Positions 1 to 8,815 are shown, numbered from the stretch's first letter. The stretch is 64,000 nt of DNA from an uncultured SAR86 cluster bacterium (GCA_902593675.1 CACJJI010000001.1:320957-384956), one strand, 5' to 3'. Program-made: numbers and translations. The notes: a model not told the origin generated them from the sequence alone.

Positions 1-2
1 TA

Positions 3-749
3 ATGGAGTTAGTTTTAACTAATTTATTATTGATAGCGCTTGGTGGCTGTCTTGGAAGTTTTGCTTCAGTGTTAATTTACCGGCTGCCATTAGAAAACAG
101 TGAAATTAATATTTTACAGCCTAGATCATTTTGCCCTCTTTGCAAAAATCAACTAACAATTATGCAGCTGATTCCATTCGTAGGATATCTTTATACCAAA
201 GGAACTTGTCGAACGTGTAATGCCAAAATAAGCCCCACCTATTTTATTCATGAAGTATTAATTACTGCTTTTATTATATTAATATTTTATAAAATGGAAT
301 TTGCCGCTCTTTCATCATGGCTGATAGTTTTAATTGTGATTTGTTTGTATATTCAATCAATAATAGACATCCAGACTCTCCATTTATTTCAGCCCCTGAG
401 CATTATTTTGGTTATGACTGGATTATTTCTTAATATATCAACTGAATTTTTTACAATTCCTTTAGATGCTTTACTTGGATTAATTTTTGGATACGGAATA
501 TTATTTTGCATTAATCATCTTCATAAAATGGTGCGATCGATAGATGCAATTGGGTCTGGTGATTTTTTATTGCTTGGGGGAATTGGGTCTGTTTTTGGAG
601 CTTCAGCTTTAGGGCCAATTCTATTGATTGGGTCAAGCATTACTTTATGCCTATACCTTTTTAATAAGAATAAAGATAAAGAGTTGCCATTAGGATTTGG
701 CTTGGGCTTAGCCGGAATTGTTTATTGCTTAATGTTTATTTATATTTAA
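3..749 (+). CDS. pilD: Type IV prepilin peptidase / N-methyltransferase (PilD/GspO)
   Basis: Polytopic inner-membrane aspartic protease that removes the leader of type IV pilins or type II secretion pseudopilins and methylates the new N-terminus. The sequence shows the N-terminal GSFASVLIYRLP segment, two CxxC pairs of the cytoplasmic zinc loop (C44/C47 and C69/C72), and the two catalytic-aspartate regions (D122 in IIDIQTL and D187 in GSGDF), among about seven hydrophobic segments. Its 248 residues are slightly short for the family. The ATG lies two bases into the window, so an upstream ribosome site or operon partner cannot be judged. It converges on the downstream SDR gene with a 4-bp overlap. 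The first Asp region lacks the usual second acidic residue pattern (LHLFQP instead of LLPD), a minor divergence. Confidence 0.93.
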   Translation: MELVLTNLLLIALGGCLGSFASVLIYRLPLENSEINILQPRSFCPLCKNQLTIMQLIPFVGYLYTKGTCRTCNAKISPTYFIHEVLITAFIILIFYKMEFAALSSWLIVLIVICLYIQSIIDIQTLHLFQPLSIILVMTGLFLNISTEFFTIPLDALLGLIFGYGILFCINHLHKMVRSIDAIGSGDFLLLGGIGSVFGASALGPILLIGSSITLCLYLFNKNKDKELPLGFGLGLAGIVYCLMFIYI

Positions 750-1648
750 TCTTCTTTAAGACTAGGAGGAAAAACTCCCTCGTGAAATGGATATGGCAAA
801 GATAACATGCCCAAATTTTTAAATTCATCAATAAATCCTTCCATCACTCCATCAATATCCTGTATTGACCAACTCTCATCTTTTTGTAAAGTTTTGCCAT
901 AGTGCGGTTGAACCATCAAGGCCAGTCTTTGCCCTCCACATCCAAATATTTGACCGCTAATTTTATTTGCTAAATGGCTGGATAAGTATGTAATTAAGGG
1001 GCCATTTGATGTTGGGTCAATGAATGACAGATTATCATTGTCCATATTTTTGCTTGAGGCAAAAGTTGCCGACATTCTAGTAGAGCCAGTTGGTCCAATT
1101 GCATTTACTCTAATCCCATATTTCGAAAGTTCAATAGCCCAGGTATATGTCATAGAGGCAATAGCCCCTTTTGCTGCGGCATAATTTGTTTGTCCAAAAT
1201 TTCCAAAATGAGCACCAGAAGTAGTATTAATAATTGAGCCTCCCCCACCAGATTCTTTCATTTTTAATGCAGCATATTGAGAGCACCAAAAAGTGCCTTT
1301 AACATGAATATTCCAAACTGAGTCGAATTCCTCATCGGTCATTTTTAATAGAGATTTATCTCTCAAAATTCCTGCATTATTAACAAGAATATCAACACTG
1401 CCGAACTCTGCAGCACATTGATCAATTAGGTTAGAACAACCCTTTCTTGAAGAAATATCGTGAGCACTAATCTTAGCTTTGCCTCCTGCATCTTCTATTT
1501 CACAAACAACTTTTTTAGCCTCTTCAACATCTATATCATTGACCAAAACAGAAGCGCCTGATTGGGCCAAGTGAAGACAGTGACCTCTTCCTATACCTCT
1601 TCCTCCACCTGTAACGATTGCAGCTTTATTTTTAAGCAATTCCTTCAA
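746..1648 (-). CDS. Short-chain dehydrogenase/reductase, MFE-2-like
   Basis: Classical NAD(P)(H)-dependent SDR of 300 residues. Visible are the cofactor motif TGGGRGIG (13-20), NNAG (90-93), and catalytic S144, Y156 and K160 in GQTNYAAAK. The segment SGAHFGNFGQTNYAAAKG is close to the 3-hydroxyacyl-CoA dehydrogenase part of peroxisomal multifunctional enzyme type 2, so a 3-hydroxyacyl-CoA or hydroxysteroid dehydrogenase role is plausible; the substrate is inferred. The start is a TTG preceded by AGGAGAG at good spacing. The gene diverges from the second SDR at 1751, and both sit beside the steroid-type operon at 2989-8566. Confidence 0.88.
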   Translation of the reverse strand: MKELLKNKAAIVTGGGRGIGRGHCLHLAQSGASVLVNDIDVEEAKKVVCEIEDAGGKAKISAHDISSRKGCSNLIDQCAAEFGSVDILVNNAGILRDKSLLKMTDEEFDSVWNIHVKGTFWCSQYAALKMKESGGGGSIINTTSGAHFGNFGQTNYAAAKGAIASMTYTWAIELSKYGIRVNAIGPTGSTRMSATFASSKNMDNDNLSFIDPTSNGPLITYLSSHLANKISGQIFGCGGQRLALMVQPHYGKTLQKDESWSIQDIDGVMEGFIDEFKNLGMLSLPYPFHEGVFPPSLKED

Positions 1649-1750
1649 GGCACTCTCCTATGAAAAATTTAACTATGACTATATTTTTTAACATAACAAA
1701 TGCAAAATAAATAGAGTAGTAATTCATAGTAATATAAATCGAAATAAATA

Positions 1751-2524
1751 ATGGATGATCTAACAAAAAGAAAACTGTTTCCTGAAGGCTCCGCGGTTGT
1801 TATTGGGGGCAGTGGAGGTATAGGTTCATCGATATGTAAAACATTTGCTGCTCATGGGGTACCAGTAATATTCTCATATCATGGAAATGAAACAGCAGCT
1901 AATAATCTTAAAAAAGAAATTTTAGACTATGGTGGAATTGCTTCCTCTCAGAGATTATCAATAAATAAAAAAAATGAAGTAGAAAGTTTCTTTAAGAACT
2001 TAAAAGACGAACGTATTCATAGCATAGTCAATGCAACTGGATCAGATATAAGAATGAAATGGATCAATGAATTGTCCTATGAGGAATGGGATGATGTAAT
2101 GCGAACAGATGCTGATGGATTTTTTAATATTATAAAAAATAGTCTTCCTATTCTAAGAAAATTTGGAGGTTCGTATACAACTCTAAGCTCAATTGGTTTA
2201 TCCAGATGGCCTGTAAAAGATGTTCTTTCTGTTGCACCTAAGGCTGCAATTGACGCCTTAATTAATGGTATTGCAAAAGAAGAAGGTCGAAATAATATTA
2301 GAGCCAATTCCATACAACTTGGAATCATAGAGGCGGGAATTTTCTTAAGAATAAAAGGTAAAGATTATGATGACCGATATATAGAAGCTGCAAAAAATAA
2401 TACCGCTCTTAAAAAATTAGGTGAAGCTCAGGATGTTGCAGATGCTGTCATCTTCCTTGCATCAGATAGAGCTAAATATATAACTGGTCAAACGTTATAT
2501 CTGGATGGAGGCTACAGAATTTAA
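1751..2524 (+). CDS. SDR-family protein lacking the catalytic tyrosine
   Basis: Rossmann-fold SDR of 257 residues with a glycine-rich loop GGSGGIG (19-25), NATG in place of NNAG (94-97), the LSS serine region (145-147) and a C-terminal LYLDGGYRI typical of FabG-like proteins. In the catalytic YxxxK position the sequence reads SVAPK, so S160 (codon TCT) stands where Tyr is expected, while K164 is kept. This may be a non-catalytic or altered-chemistry member. It is followed 20 bp later by an NTF2-like gene with a strong Shine-Dalgarno sequence, and the two probably form one transcript. No clear ribosome site is seen before its own ATG. Confidence 0.85.
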   Translation: MDDLTKRKLFPEGSAVVIGGSGGIGSSICKTFAAHGVPVIFSYHGNETAANNLKKEILDYGGIASSQRLSINKKNEVESFFKNLKDERIHSIVNATGSDIRMKWINELSYEEWDDVMRTDADGFFNIIKNSLPILRKFGGSYTTLSSIGLSRWPVKDVLSVAPKAAIDALINGIAKEEGRNNIRANSIQLGIIEAGIFLRIKGKDYDDRYIEAAKNNTALKKLGEAQDVADAVIFLASDRAKYITGQTLYLDGGYRI

Positions 2525-2544
2525 TATAAAAATAAGGAGGATTT

Positions 2545-2949
2545 ATGCCTACAAAAGAACAAATTGAAACAACAATGAAAATTCATTTTAATTCTTGGAA
2601 TAATGAAGAGAAGGAAAAATGGATGGATAATTGGACTGATGATGTGGTGATGTTTGATCCTGTAGGAGGTCCTGATAAAAATGGAAAAATAGCCCTTGAA
2701 GAAACTTGGCGAAATAGTTTTAAAGATGGGCATCATTGGAAAATAGAGCCAGTTTTTATGCAAATATGTGAAAATCAAGCAGCTCTTCATGTAAAAAATT
2801 ATGGAACTGTAGAAAATGAACCAATAGAACTTGATAGCATTGAAATATATTGGATAAATGACGATGGGAAAGTTTACAAAGTCCAAACATACTTTGGGCC
2901 CCCCGAAGGAAGAACACTTGATCCATTTTTTTCTAAAAAAGATATTTAA
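2545..2949 (+). CDS. NTF2-like / SnoaL-like small protein
   Basis: A 134-residue alpha+beta protein with the cone-shaped NTF2-like pattern: N-terminal helix, FNSWNNEEKEKWMDNWTDDVVMFDPVGG, then a beta-rich C-terminal half ending in VYKVQTYFGPPEG. The fold is shared by ketosteroid isomerases, SnoaL cyclases and limonene-epoxide hydrolases, but I cannot assign catalytic residues. A strong ribosome site (AAGGAGG) lies just before the ATG. It sits downstream of the tyrosine-less SDR and converges on the steroid-dehydrogenase-like operon, which makes a role on a cyclic or isoprenoid substrate plausible (inference). Confidence 0.75.
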   Translation: MPTKEQIETTMKIHFNSWNNEEKEKWMDNWTDDVVMFDPVGGPDKNGKIALEETWRNSFKDGHHWKIEPVFMQICENQAALHVKNYGTVENEPIELDSIEIYWINDDGKVYKVQTYFGPPEGRTLDPFFSKKDI

Positions 2950-2966
2950 AGCTTATCTTGGTATAT

Positions 2967-2986
2967 AAATTTTTACGTAAAAATTT
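2967..2986. repeat. Perfect 20-bp palindrome between convergent genes
   Basis: AAATTTTTACGTAAAAATTT is its own reverse complement over all 20 bases. It lies in the 39-bp gap between the stop of the NTF2-like gene and the stop of the Tat-exported flavoprotein gene. Transcribed from either side it would form an AT-rich hairpin with terminal U residues, so a bidirectional terminator is possible. A protein-binding palindrome is the alternative. Confidence 0.5.
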
Positions 2987-2988
2987 AG

Positions 2989-4590
2989 TTATACCCAATT
3001 CTCAAAGGAAGATAGGGTTTTCCCTGCAATATATGCGAAGGTAAGTGCAGGACCAATTGTGCCTCCACCTCCTCCATAACTTGGTCCCGGAGAGCCTACT
3101 CCAGAAGAATTCCCAGAAGCACAAAGTCTTTTGATAGGAATTTCATTTACATCTAACACCTGTGAAAATTTATTTACTCTAGGGCCTCCACATGTTCCTA
3201 AATGAGCAGGTGCAATTTCTGCACCATAAAAAGGTGGTTGGTCGAGTGGCTGAAGAGCTAAACTAGTGTCCTTAATACCCATCCTATCGTAATGAGTTTC
3301 GCCTCTGTGAAAATCTGGATCAATGCCTAACAAGGCATTTTTATTGAAATTAGAAATGGTTAATTTTAAATTATTTTGATTAATACCTAACTTTTTGGCT
3401 AGCCCCTCTATAGTGTTAGATTTAACAAACCAATTAGGTAATGACTGATCAAATGTTTTGCCACCCAGTGTGCCATTTAGTCTTACTTTATGATCAAATA
3501 TTTGAAAAGCTGGGATATTTTTATATTTTAATGCTCCCCAATTTTCTTTAGCATGAAATGAACGCCATGAAGAGTCATAATCTGCTTTCTCATTTGAAAA
3601 TCTATTTCCATAACGATTTACTAAAATGCAGCTAGGATAATATTTTTTTTCAGTCACGGCATTCAAAGATCCTAAAGCTCCAGCCTCTCCTTTGTAGACC
3701 ACACTTCCCCATACCTCATTCATATTTCTTAAATCTGCGCCAAGTTTCATCGCCATCTTTATACCATCTCCGGTATTCGATTTGACTCCAACCCCATAAG
3801 AAGGAATTGATAAAAAATTTTTTTTCATTTGTTCATCGTGATCAAAGCCACCACTTGCTATGAGAACTCCTTTTTTTGCTTTTAAATTATATAACTTTCC
3901 TTTTGAGCTATATGCGACTCCAAGAACTTCAGAAGAGCCGTCTTCATTTTCTCTGCTAATTAACTCTGTAGCTGGAGTATCTAAAAGCATTTCACCACCT
4001 AGATTCTTAAAAGTATTTAATAAATGAGAGATCAAAATTCCTCCAAAATGAGCTCCATCTGGCCCTCCAGTATCGGGCTCAATACTGCGGCCCTTAAGAA
4101 CACTCCCTTCCCAATCAGTATGATACTCTGAAGCCTCTCCCATAATTTTTGAGACCCTCCATTTTAATGAGGTGTTATCCTCAAGAAATTTGACCATTCT
4201 TGGACCTTCTGCAGCAAATGCCTCAATCAATTCTTGATCTGCCTGTCCTTGTGAAAGTTGATTTAAATACTTTAATGAATTGTCTTTTGAATCGGTAAAT
4301 CCTTCCCTCTTCATAACATGATTGTTTGGTACCCAAGCAACACCTCCTGAAATTGCAGTTGTGCCCCCAGCTGAGCGAGCTTTTTCTAAAACAACAACTC
4401 TAAGTCCTTTTTTTAGCGCTGTAATAGCGCCAGCTAACCCTGTTCCTGATCCTATAACTACAATATCAGTTTCGCCATGCCATATAAAATTATTGTCTTT
4501 AAGAGGTTTTTTTAAGCTAAGGAGAAAACCTGTACCTATAAGACCAATGAAGCTTTTGAAAAAAAAATCTCTTCTTTTAAATAGGCCCAT
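2989..4590 (-). CDS. Tat-exported FAD-dependent dehydrogenase, 3-ketosteroid-dehydrogenase-like
   Basis: Flavoprotein of the FAD_binding_2 superfamily (fumarate reductase / 3-ketosteroid dehydrogenase), 533 residues. The N-terminus KRRDFFFK (5-12) followed by a hydrophobic stretch is a twin-arginine signal, so the folded FAD enzyme is probably exported to the periplasm. The dinucleotide motif GSGTGLAGA begins near residue 47, followed by EKARSAGGTTAISGG for FAD binding. The C-terminal GPSYGGGGGTIGPALTFAYIAGK corresponds to the flavin-side loop of KstD proteins. It is the last gene of a four-gene operon, 6 bp after the cytoplasmic paralogue. Exact substrate is unknown; a delta-1 or other ring dehydrogenation of a steroid-like compound is inferred. 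Confidence 0.85.
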   Translation of the reverse strand: MGLFKRRDFFFKSFIGLIGTGFLLSLKKPLKDNNFIWHGETDIVVIGSGTGLAGAITALKKGLRVVVLEKARSAGGTTAISGGVAWVPNNHVMKREGFTDSKDNSLKYLNQLSQGQADQELIEAFAAEGPRMVKFLEDNTSLKWRVSKIMGEASEYHTDWEGSVLKGRSIEPDTGGPDGAHFGGILISHLLNTFKNLGGEMLLDTPATELISRENEDGSSEVLGVAYSSKGKLYNLKAKKGVLIASGGFDHDEQMKKNFLSIPSYGVGVKSNTGDGIKMAMKLGADLRNMNEVWGSVVYKGEAGALGSLNAVTEKKYYPSCILVNRYGNRFSNEKADYDSSWRSFHAKENWGALKYKNIPAFQIFDHKVRLNGTLGGKTFDQSLPNWFVKSNTIEGLAKKLGINQNNLKLTISNFNKNALLGIDPDFHRGETHYDRMGIKDTSLALQPLDQPPFYGAEIAPAHLGTCGGPRVNKFSQVLDVNEIPIKRLCASGNSSGVGSPGPSYGGGGGTIGPALTFAYIAGKTLSSFENWV

Positions 4591-4596
4591 TGTTAG

Positions 4597-6309
4597 TTAT
4601 ATAGTATTGGACCCACTAATATGTTTACCAGCAATAAATCCAAATGTCATTGCAGGACCAATTGTAGCTCCAGGCCCTGGATATGTAGTTAATAGGGCTG
4701 GGGTGCAATTTCCAGTTGCATATAAACCTCCAATAGCTTGATTATCATTATTAAGAACTTGCCCATATTCGTTAATTGCCATTCCCCCACAAGTTGCAAA
4801 TTCACCTGGGTCAATTCTCATTGCATAATATGGAGCTTGATTGACTGGACCCAAGCATGGATTGATAAGGCTTTGATCGCCAGAGAATCTATCTCTTTCA
4901 TTATCCCCCCTTTGAAAATCTATATCCTTTCCGGTTTCAGAAAACTTATTAACTTTTTGAATTGTATCTTCAAGACCATCAGGATTTATCCCTGTTTTTT
5001 GTGCGAGCTCCTGAATAGAGTTTGCGCGGGTAATAAAATCGTCATTAAACCAATTTCTATGGACAAATTTTACTAAAGGGTCTGGAAAAAACTTACCTGG
5101 CATAAGTGGTCCTACAGGATAGTTTTTTCGATGATTAGAATCAAATATCATATACATTGGTGTAAAGGACTCTCCTTGTTCCTGTTTTCGCAATACTTCC
5201 AGCATAAAAGTAAGGTAGTTCTGAGATTCATTAGCAAAGCGTTTTCCAGACTTATTAACTGTATAATTTCCTGGCATTGATTTTTCTACTTCGCTGAGTC
5301 TCGGAAAATCTTCATCAGGCGCTTTTAGTGTTGTTACCCACCAAGCTTTATTCATAAATTTTAATTGTGCTCCAATTGCCTCTGCTGCTTTAATTGGGTC
5401 ACCTGTATTCGTCTTTGGTTCGCAACCCCAATCAGTGTTTGTTGGTTTAGGTAAATACTCCTCTCTCATTGCTTGATTCTGCCCAAATCCTCCCGAGGCA
5501 ACGATGACACCCCTAGTAGCTTTAATTCTCAAGATTTGACCATCTTTGTTTACTAATGCACCAACCACTCTATTATTTTCAACAATATATTCTTTTAATT
5601 CTGTTGATCTCCATATTGGAATATTTCTCTTTTTTGCTGAAGAAATTAACCTAGCAACTGAGGCAGCACCAAAAGCCAATCTTCTAGATCGTTTGCGTTT
5701 AAGCCTCCATGGGATATCAAGCCAATACTTGAAAAAAATTTTTAAAAATAATTTAAGCCATCCAGGTGATTGAGTTGTAAATGCATGAGACTCTTCAAAA
5801 TTAACTCCATAACGACCAAAAAGAATTGTTTGTGGGCCTGAGGGGTGTAAGTTATCTACATCATCCTTAAGTGTATCTGCAGAAACTGGAGATGGCTCTA
5901 AGGCTCGATTGCCTAATTTTACTCCAGGAGCATCTTGAAAATAGTCAGGATAATGCTCAAGACTGGTATAACTTACATCGGTATTATCTTCCATAAACTT
6001 TACCATTTTGGGCCCATTCTCAAGATATGCATCAATCATTGGCTCATTAAATTCATCAGAAGGGATCGTTGCTTTTAAATAATCTTTTGCATCTGATAAA
6101 GAGTCATCAGCACCAGCTTGAATAGCATGATGATTATTTGGGATCCAAATGACGCCCCCAGAGGTTGCGCTTGTGCCGCCAATAAGTTTATTTTTTTCTA
6201 TAACTAAAACTTTAGAAGCATTAGTAATATTTGCAGTTAAAGCCGCAGTTAGACCTCCGCAACCACTTCCAACAACCAATACATCTACTGTTTCATCAAA
6301 TTTTTGCAA
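4597..6309 (-). CDS. 3-ketosteroid-delta1-dehydrogenase-like flavoprotein
   Basis: FAD-dependent dehydrogenase of 570 residues resembling KstD. GSGCGGLTAA near residue 14 is the FAD-binding Rossmann motif, EKNKLIGGTSATSGGVIWIPNN is the typical second block, and GGLYATGNCTPALLTTYPGPG leading into GATIGPAMTFG is the KstD-family C-terminal signature. Unlike its downstream neighbour it has no export signal. The start must be a TTG because no ATG precedes the Rossmann strand; AGGA lies about 11 bases upstream. Nine base pairs separate it from the Rieske oxygenase gene, supporting one operon. The natural substrate is inferred as a 3-keto-4-ene steroid or similar polycycle. Confidence 0.88.
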   Translation of the reverse strand: MQKFDETVDVLVVGSGCGGLTAALTANITNASKVLVIEKNKLIGGTSATSGGVIWIPNNHHAIQAGADDSLSDAKDYLKATIPSDEFNEPMIDAYLENGPKMVKFMEDNTDVSYTSLEHYPDYFQDAPGVKLGNRALEPSPVSADTLKDDVDNLHPSGPQTILFGRYGVNFEESHAFTTQSPGWLKLFLKIFFKYWLDIPWRLKRKRSRRLAFGAASVARLISSAKKRNIPIWRSTELKEYIVENNRVVGALVNKDGQILRIKATRGVIVASGGFGQNQAMREEYLPKPTNTDWGCEPKTNTGDPIKAAEAIGAQLKFMNKAWWVTTLKAPDEDFPRLSEVEKSMPGNYTVNKSGKRFANESQNYLTFMLEVLRKQEQGESFTPMYMIFDSNHRKNYPVGPLMPGKFFPDPLVKFVHRNWFNDDFITRANSIQELAQKTGINPDGLEDTIQKVNKFSETGKDIDFQRGDNERDRFSGDQSLINPCLGPVNQAPYYAMRIDPGEFATCGGMAINEYGQVLNNDNQAIGGLYATGNCTPALLTTYPGPGATIGPAMTFGFIAGKHISGSNTI

Positions 6310-6318
6310 TTATTATTC

Positions 6319-7365
6319 CTATGAAAGATTTGATTCCCATTCAAGAGTCTTAGATAAGGCTGGTGAAACCTCAGATCTATCTAAATAGAATTGATTGTAC
6401 CATTCTCGTAATTTATGCACTGGGCCATCTCCATCACATAATAAAGGGTTATCAACTCTCACTTTGTTATGCCATATCTCAACATCTTGCTTAAATGACA
6501 TTTGAGTCATTTCTGTATACATATCTACCATTTCTTGATTCTGCTCATCTGTGAAACTATCATTCTTTTCGACAATCACTCCATGCCTTAAAAGAAAACT
6601 ATCTTTATCAATCGGCACATGACTTACCAATTGAACTGATTTTTGCTTCATTCCTTGACCTTCATTCGTCATCCAACACATCATATATGCTGGACCAAAA
6701 TAAGTAGCTTTTGATTTCATTATCCCGCCTTCATCATACTCCGAGCCTTCTAAATTTTTTCCTTCATTAATTTGCGTTAATACGTGACCTTCAAAGATAT
6801 TCTTAAACCGAGTTGCTGTGACCCCATGAACAGTTTTAAAATGAGCCATATCAGCCATATTATCTATTAACTCCCTGCAGTTAATATTTATAACATTTTC
6901 CTCTAGCACCCAATCTGACCATTTGTCAGAAAAGCATGCTTCTTCTCTAGGAATGATTTCATGGTCTAATGGCTCGGAACCTTCTGGGTCATTCCATACA
7001 AACAATAATTTATTTTCTTCATGCACTTTCCAACTTTGAATACATGCGCCTTTAGGAATTTTTTTAGCATAAGGAATATCTAAACATTCTCCATCCTTTC
7101 CCCAACCCCATTCATGATAAGGACACCTAACCATATCACCATCAACCTTGCCCATGCTGAGATCACCTCCCATATGAGGACAAGCAGCCTGTAGTGCTAA
7201 AGCTTCGCCTTTTGAGTTACGAAAAACCACTAATTTAGTTCCAAAAGCATTAACGCCAACTGGTTTGGACGTAAAGGATTCAGAAAGCCCTAAAGTATGC
7301 CAACCTCGACCATACCTATCTGGTGGCGGTGTTTGATCTATTATTCTTATTTTTTTATTACTCAA
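6319..7365 (-). CDS. Rieske non-heme iron oxygenase, KshA-like
   Basis: Oxygenase component resembling 3-ketosteroid 9-alpha-hydroxylase (KshA). From the chosen start the Rieske [2Fe-2S] ligands are C62/H64 (CPHMGG) and C81/H84 (CPYHEW). The mononuclear iron motif is NMADMAHFKTVHG (H175, H180 and probably the nearby Asp). The ORF track starts at a TTG at 7389, but the TTG at 7365 has GGGGGAG four bases upstream and gives a better N-terminus; both are non-ATG. The gene follows the HsaA-like gene and precedes the KstD-like genes. In known pathways KstD and KshA act together to open ring B. No cognate ferredoxin reductase is seen in the window. Confidence 0.88.
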   Translation of the reverse strand: MSNKKIRIIDQTPPPDRYGRGWHTLGLSESFTSKPVGVNAFGTKLVVFRNSKGEALALQAACPHMGGDLSMGKVDGDMVRCPYHEWGWGKDGECLDIPYAKKIPKGACIQSWKVHEENKLLFVWNDPEGSEPLDHEIIPREEACFSDKWSDWVLEENVININCRELIDNMADMAHFKTVHGVTATRFKNIFEGHVLTQINEGKNLEGSEYDEGGIMKSKATYFGPAYMMCWMTNEGQGMKQKSVQLVSHVPIDKDSFLLRHGVIVEKNDSFTDEQNQEMVDMYTEMTQMSFKQDVEIWHNKVRVDNPLLCDGDGPVHKLREWYNQFYLDRSEVSPALSKTLEWESNLS

Positions 7366-7390
7366 AATGCTCCCCCATTTTTTATGCAAT

Positions 7391-8566
7391 TTATAACATT
7401 AAATTTTCTGTCTCTATACCCAAAAAACTTGAGCCATAATCCATGGCAAAAGGATCAGAAATATTTGCAACATGAACTTGTGTCATCATAATATCCAAAA
7501 ATTTATTCGTAATCTCATTGCCTAAATAAACCGTTGACCCACCACTTGCTTTGACTAACTTTAAAGCGCCAGCAACACACCTATCATTAATGGTGCTTAC
7601 TTGATACCTATACCTAATCCGATCATTGATATCAATCTCTTTAGATTGATTGGCTGCATCCATCATAGATTTAACATTTGCCTCTATGTTATGCCACAGC
7701 TGATCTATTTCGGTAGAAATTTCTGATGCTAAGGTTAATGTTATGGGATTTGTTTTTGCCTCTACTCCAAAGCTAGAAACTCTCTCTTTTGCCCCCTCAA
7801 TAAATGCATTTAAAGCTCCTTTATAAGCCCCTAAAGCAGGTATGGCTACTGCATGAGTAAAAATTTGTCCAAATGGAACTTGATATAAAGGACCGTTATT
7901 AGAATTATCTGGATTATTATTCAAAAAAGCGTCTTTTAGATAATGGATCCTATGGCCTGGAACAAAAATATTTTCTACTTTAATTCTTTTACTGCCGGTG
8001 CCCTTCAAACCATAGGTATGCCAATTATCAATAATTTCGTAATCGTTTCTTGGTATTAGCAAAGTTACAAAACTATCAAGCCCTTTGGAAGGATCAAGAA
8101 TTGCTCCACCAAAAAACCAATCACAGTGATCACTGCCTGAAGACCAATCCCATTCGCCAGAAACCATAAAACCATCATCTTTAGGCTGAGCCATAGCTTT
8201 TGGAGCATAGGATGAAGAAATTAGAACTGAATTATCTTCACCCCATACCTCATCCTGAGCCTTCTCATCATAGACAGAAATTTGCCAGTTATGCACTCCT
8301 ACAGTTGCATAGACCCATGCTGATGGCATGCAGGCTTCTCCAATAATAGAAGTTACTTTGTAGAAAACTATTGGATCCATTTCATAGCCTCCCCATCTTT
8401 TTGGTTGTACGATCTTAAAGAAACCAAGATCTTTAAAATCCTGAATAGTATCATCTGTAAGTCTTCGCAATTTAGCTGTTTCCTCTGCTCGACTTTCAAG
8501 CACAGGCTTTATATCTTCAGCTCTTTTATACAATTCTTCAGGAGATGGAATTAGATTTTCAGTCAT
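7391..8566 (-). CDS. Flavin-dependent monooxygenase, HsaA-like (acyl-CoA dehydrogenase fold)
   Basis: Acyl-CoA-dehydrogenase-fold protein of about 391 residues. It matches the oxygenase branch (HsaA, DszC, phenol hydroxylases), with the N-terminal RAEETAKLRRLTDDTIQDFK helix, GFFKIVQPKRWGG and a WDWSSGSDHCDWFFGGA core. It lacks the C-terminal catalytic Glu of true acyl-CoA dehydrogenases. HsaA hydroxylates the phenolic ring after steroid ring-B opening, which fits the KshA- and KstD-like genes downstream. The track ORF begins 19 codons earlier, but ATG at 8566 has AGAGG upstream and begins at the family N-terminus (MTENLIPSPEEL). It is the first gene of the operon. A reductase partner is not seen. 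Confidence 0.85.
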   Translation of the reverse strand: MTENLIPSPEELYKRAEDIKPVLESRAEETAKLRRLTDDTIQDFKDLGFFKIVQPKRWGGYEMDPIVFYKVTSIIGEACMPSAWVYATVGVHNWQISVYDEKAQDEVWGEDNSVLISSSYAPKAMAQPKDDGFMVSGEWDWSSGSDHCDWFFGGAILDPSKGLDSFVTLLIPRNDYEIIDNWHTYGLKGTGSKRIKVENIFVPGHRIHYLKDAFLNNNPDNSNNGPLYQVPFGQIFTHAVAIPALGAYKGALNAFIEGAKERVSSFGVEAKTNPITLTLASEISTEIDQLWHNIEANVKSMMDAANQSKEIDINDRIRYRYQVSTINDRCVAGALKLVKASGGSTVYLGNEITNKFLDIMMTQVHVANISDPFAMDYGSSFLGIETENLML

Positions 8567-8772
8567 CTTATTAATACCTCTAGCAAAAAAATAAAAAAAT
8601 ATATTAATTAATAATATACACATACTTTATTTTTTCAAAATTACGTTGATTTAATAAAAAAGATCAAATCATGCAAATAAACATACTACTTATGAACTTT
8701 TATTAAACTGGGTTGTCTTATTAGTAAGTTGGTTAAAAATTTTCCTCTAAAATTTTTTCCCTAAGACCAATT

Positions 8773-8804
8773 AGAGCGGGTTAGCCATGCCCGCTTGCTC
8801 CTTT
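8773..8804. repeat. GC-rich hairpin in intergenic region
   Basis: AGCGGG and CCCGCT flank a nine-base loop (TTAGCCATG), giving a stable stem in otherwise AT-rich DNA. On the plus strand it is followed by TGCTCCTTTT. On the minus strand it lies about 20 bases after the stop of the 62-residue gene but has no U-tract. It could be a weak terminator for that small gene; the strand is not resolved. Confidence 0.35.
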
Positions 8805-8815
8805 TAGATAATACC

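Noticed and set aside
2521-2886. 121-residue minus-strand ORF
   Set aside because: It is antisense to the NTF2-like gene, which has a strong Shine-Dalgarno sequence and a family-like sequence.
8601-8617. AT-rich dyad ATATTAATTAATAATAT upstream of the HsaA-like gene
   Set aside because: It is made only of A and T in a very AT-rich region, so a chance palindrome is likely; no related site was found in the nearby gaps.
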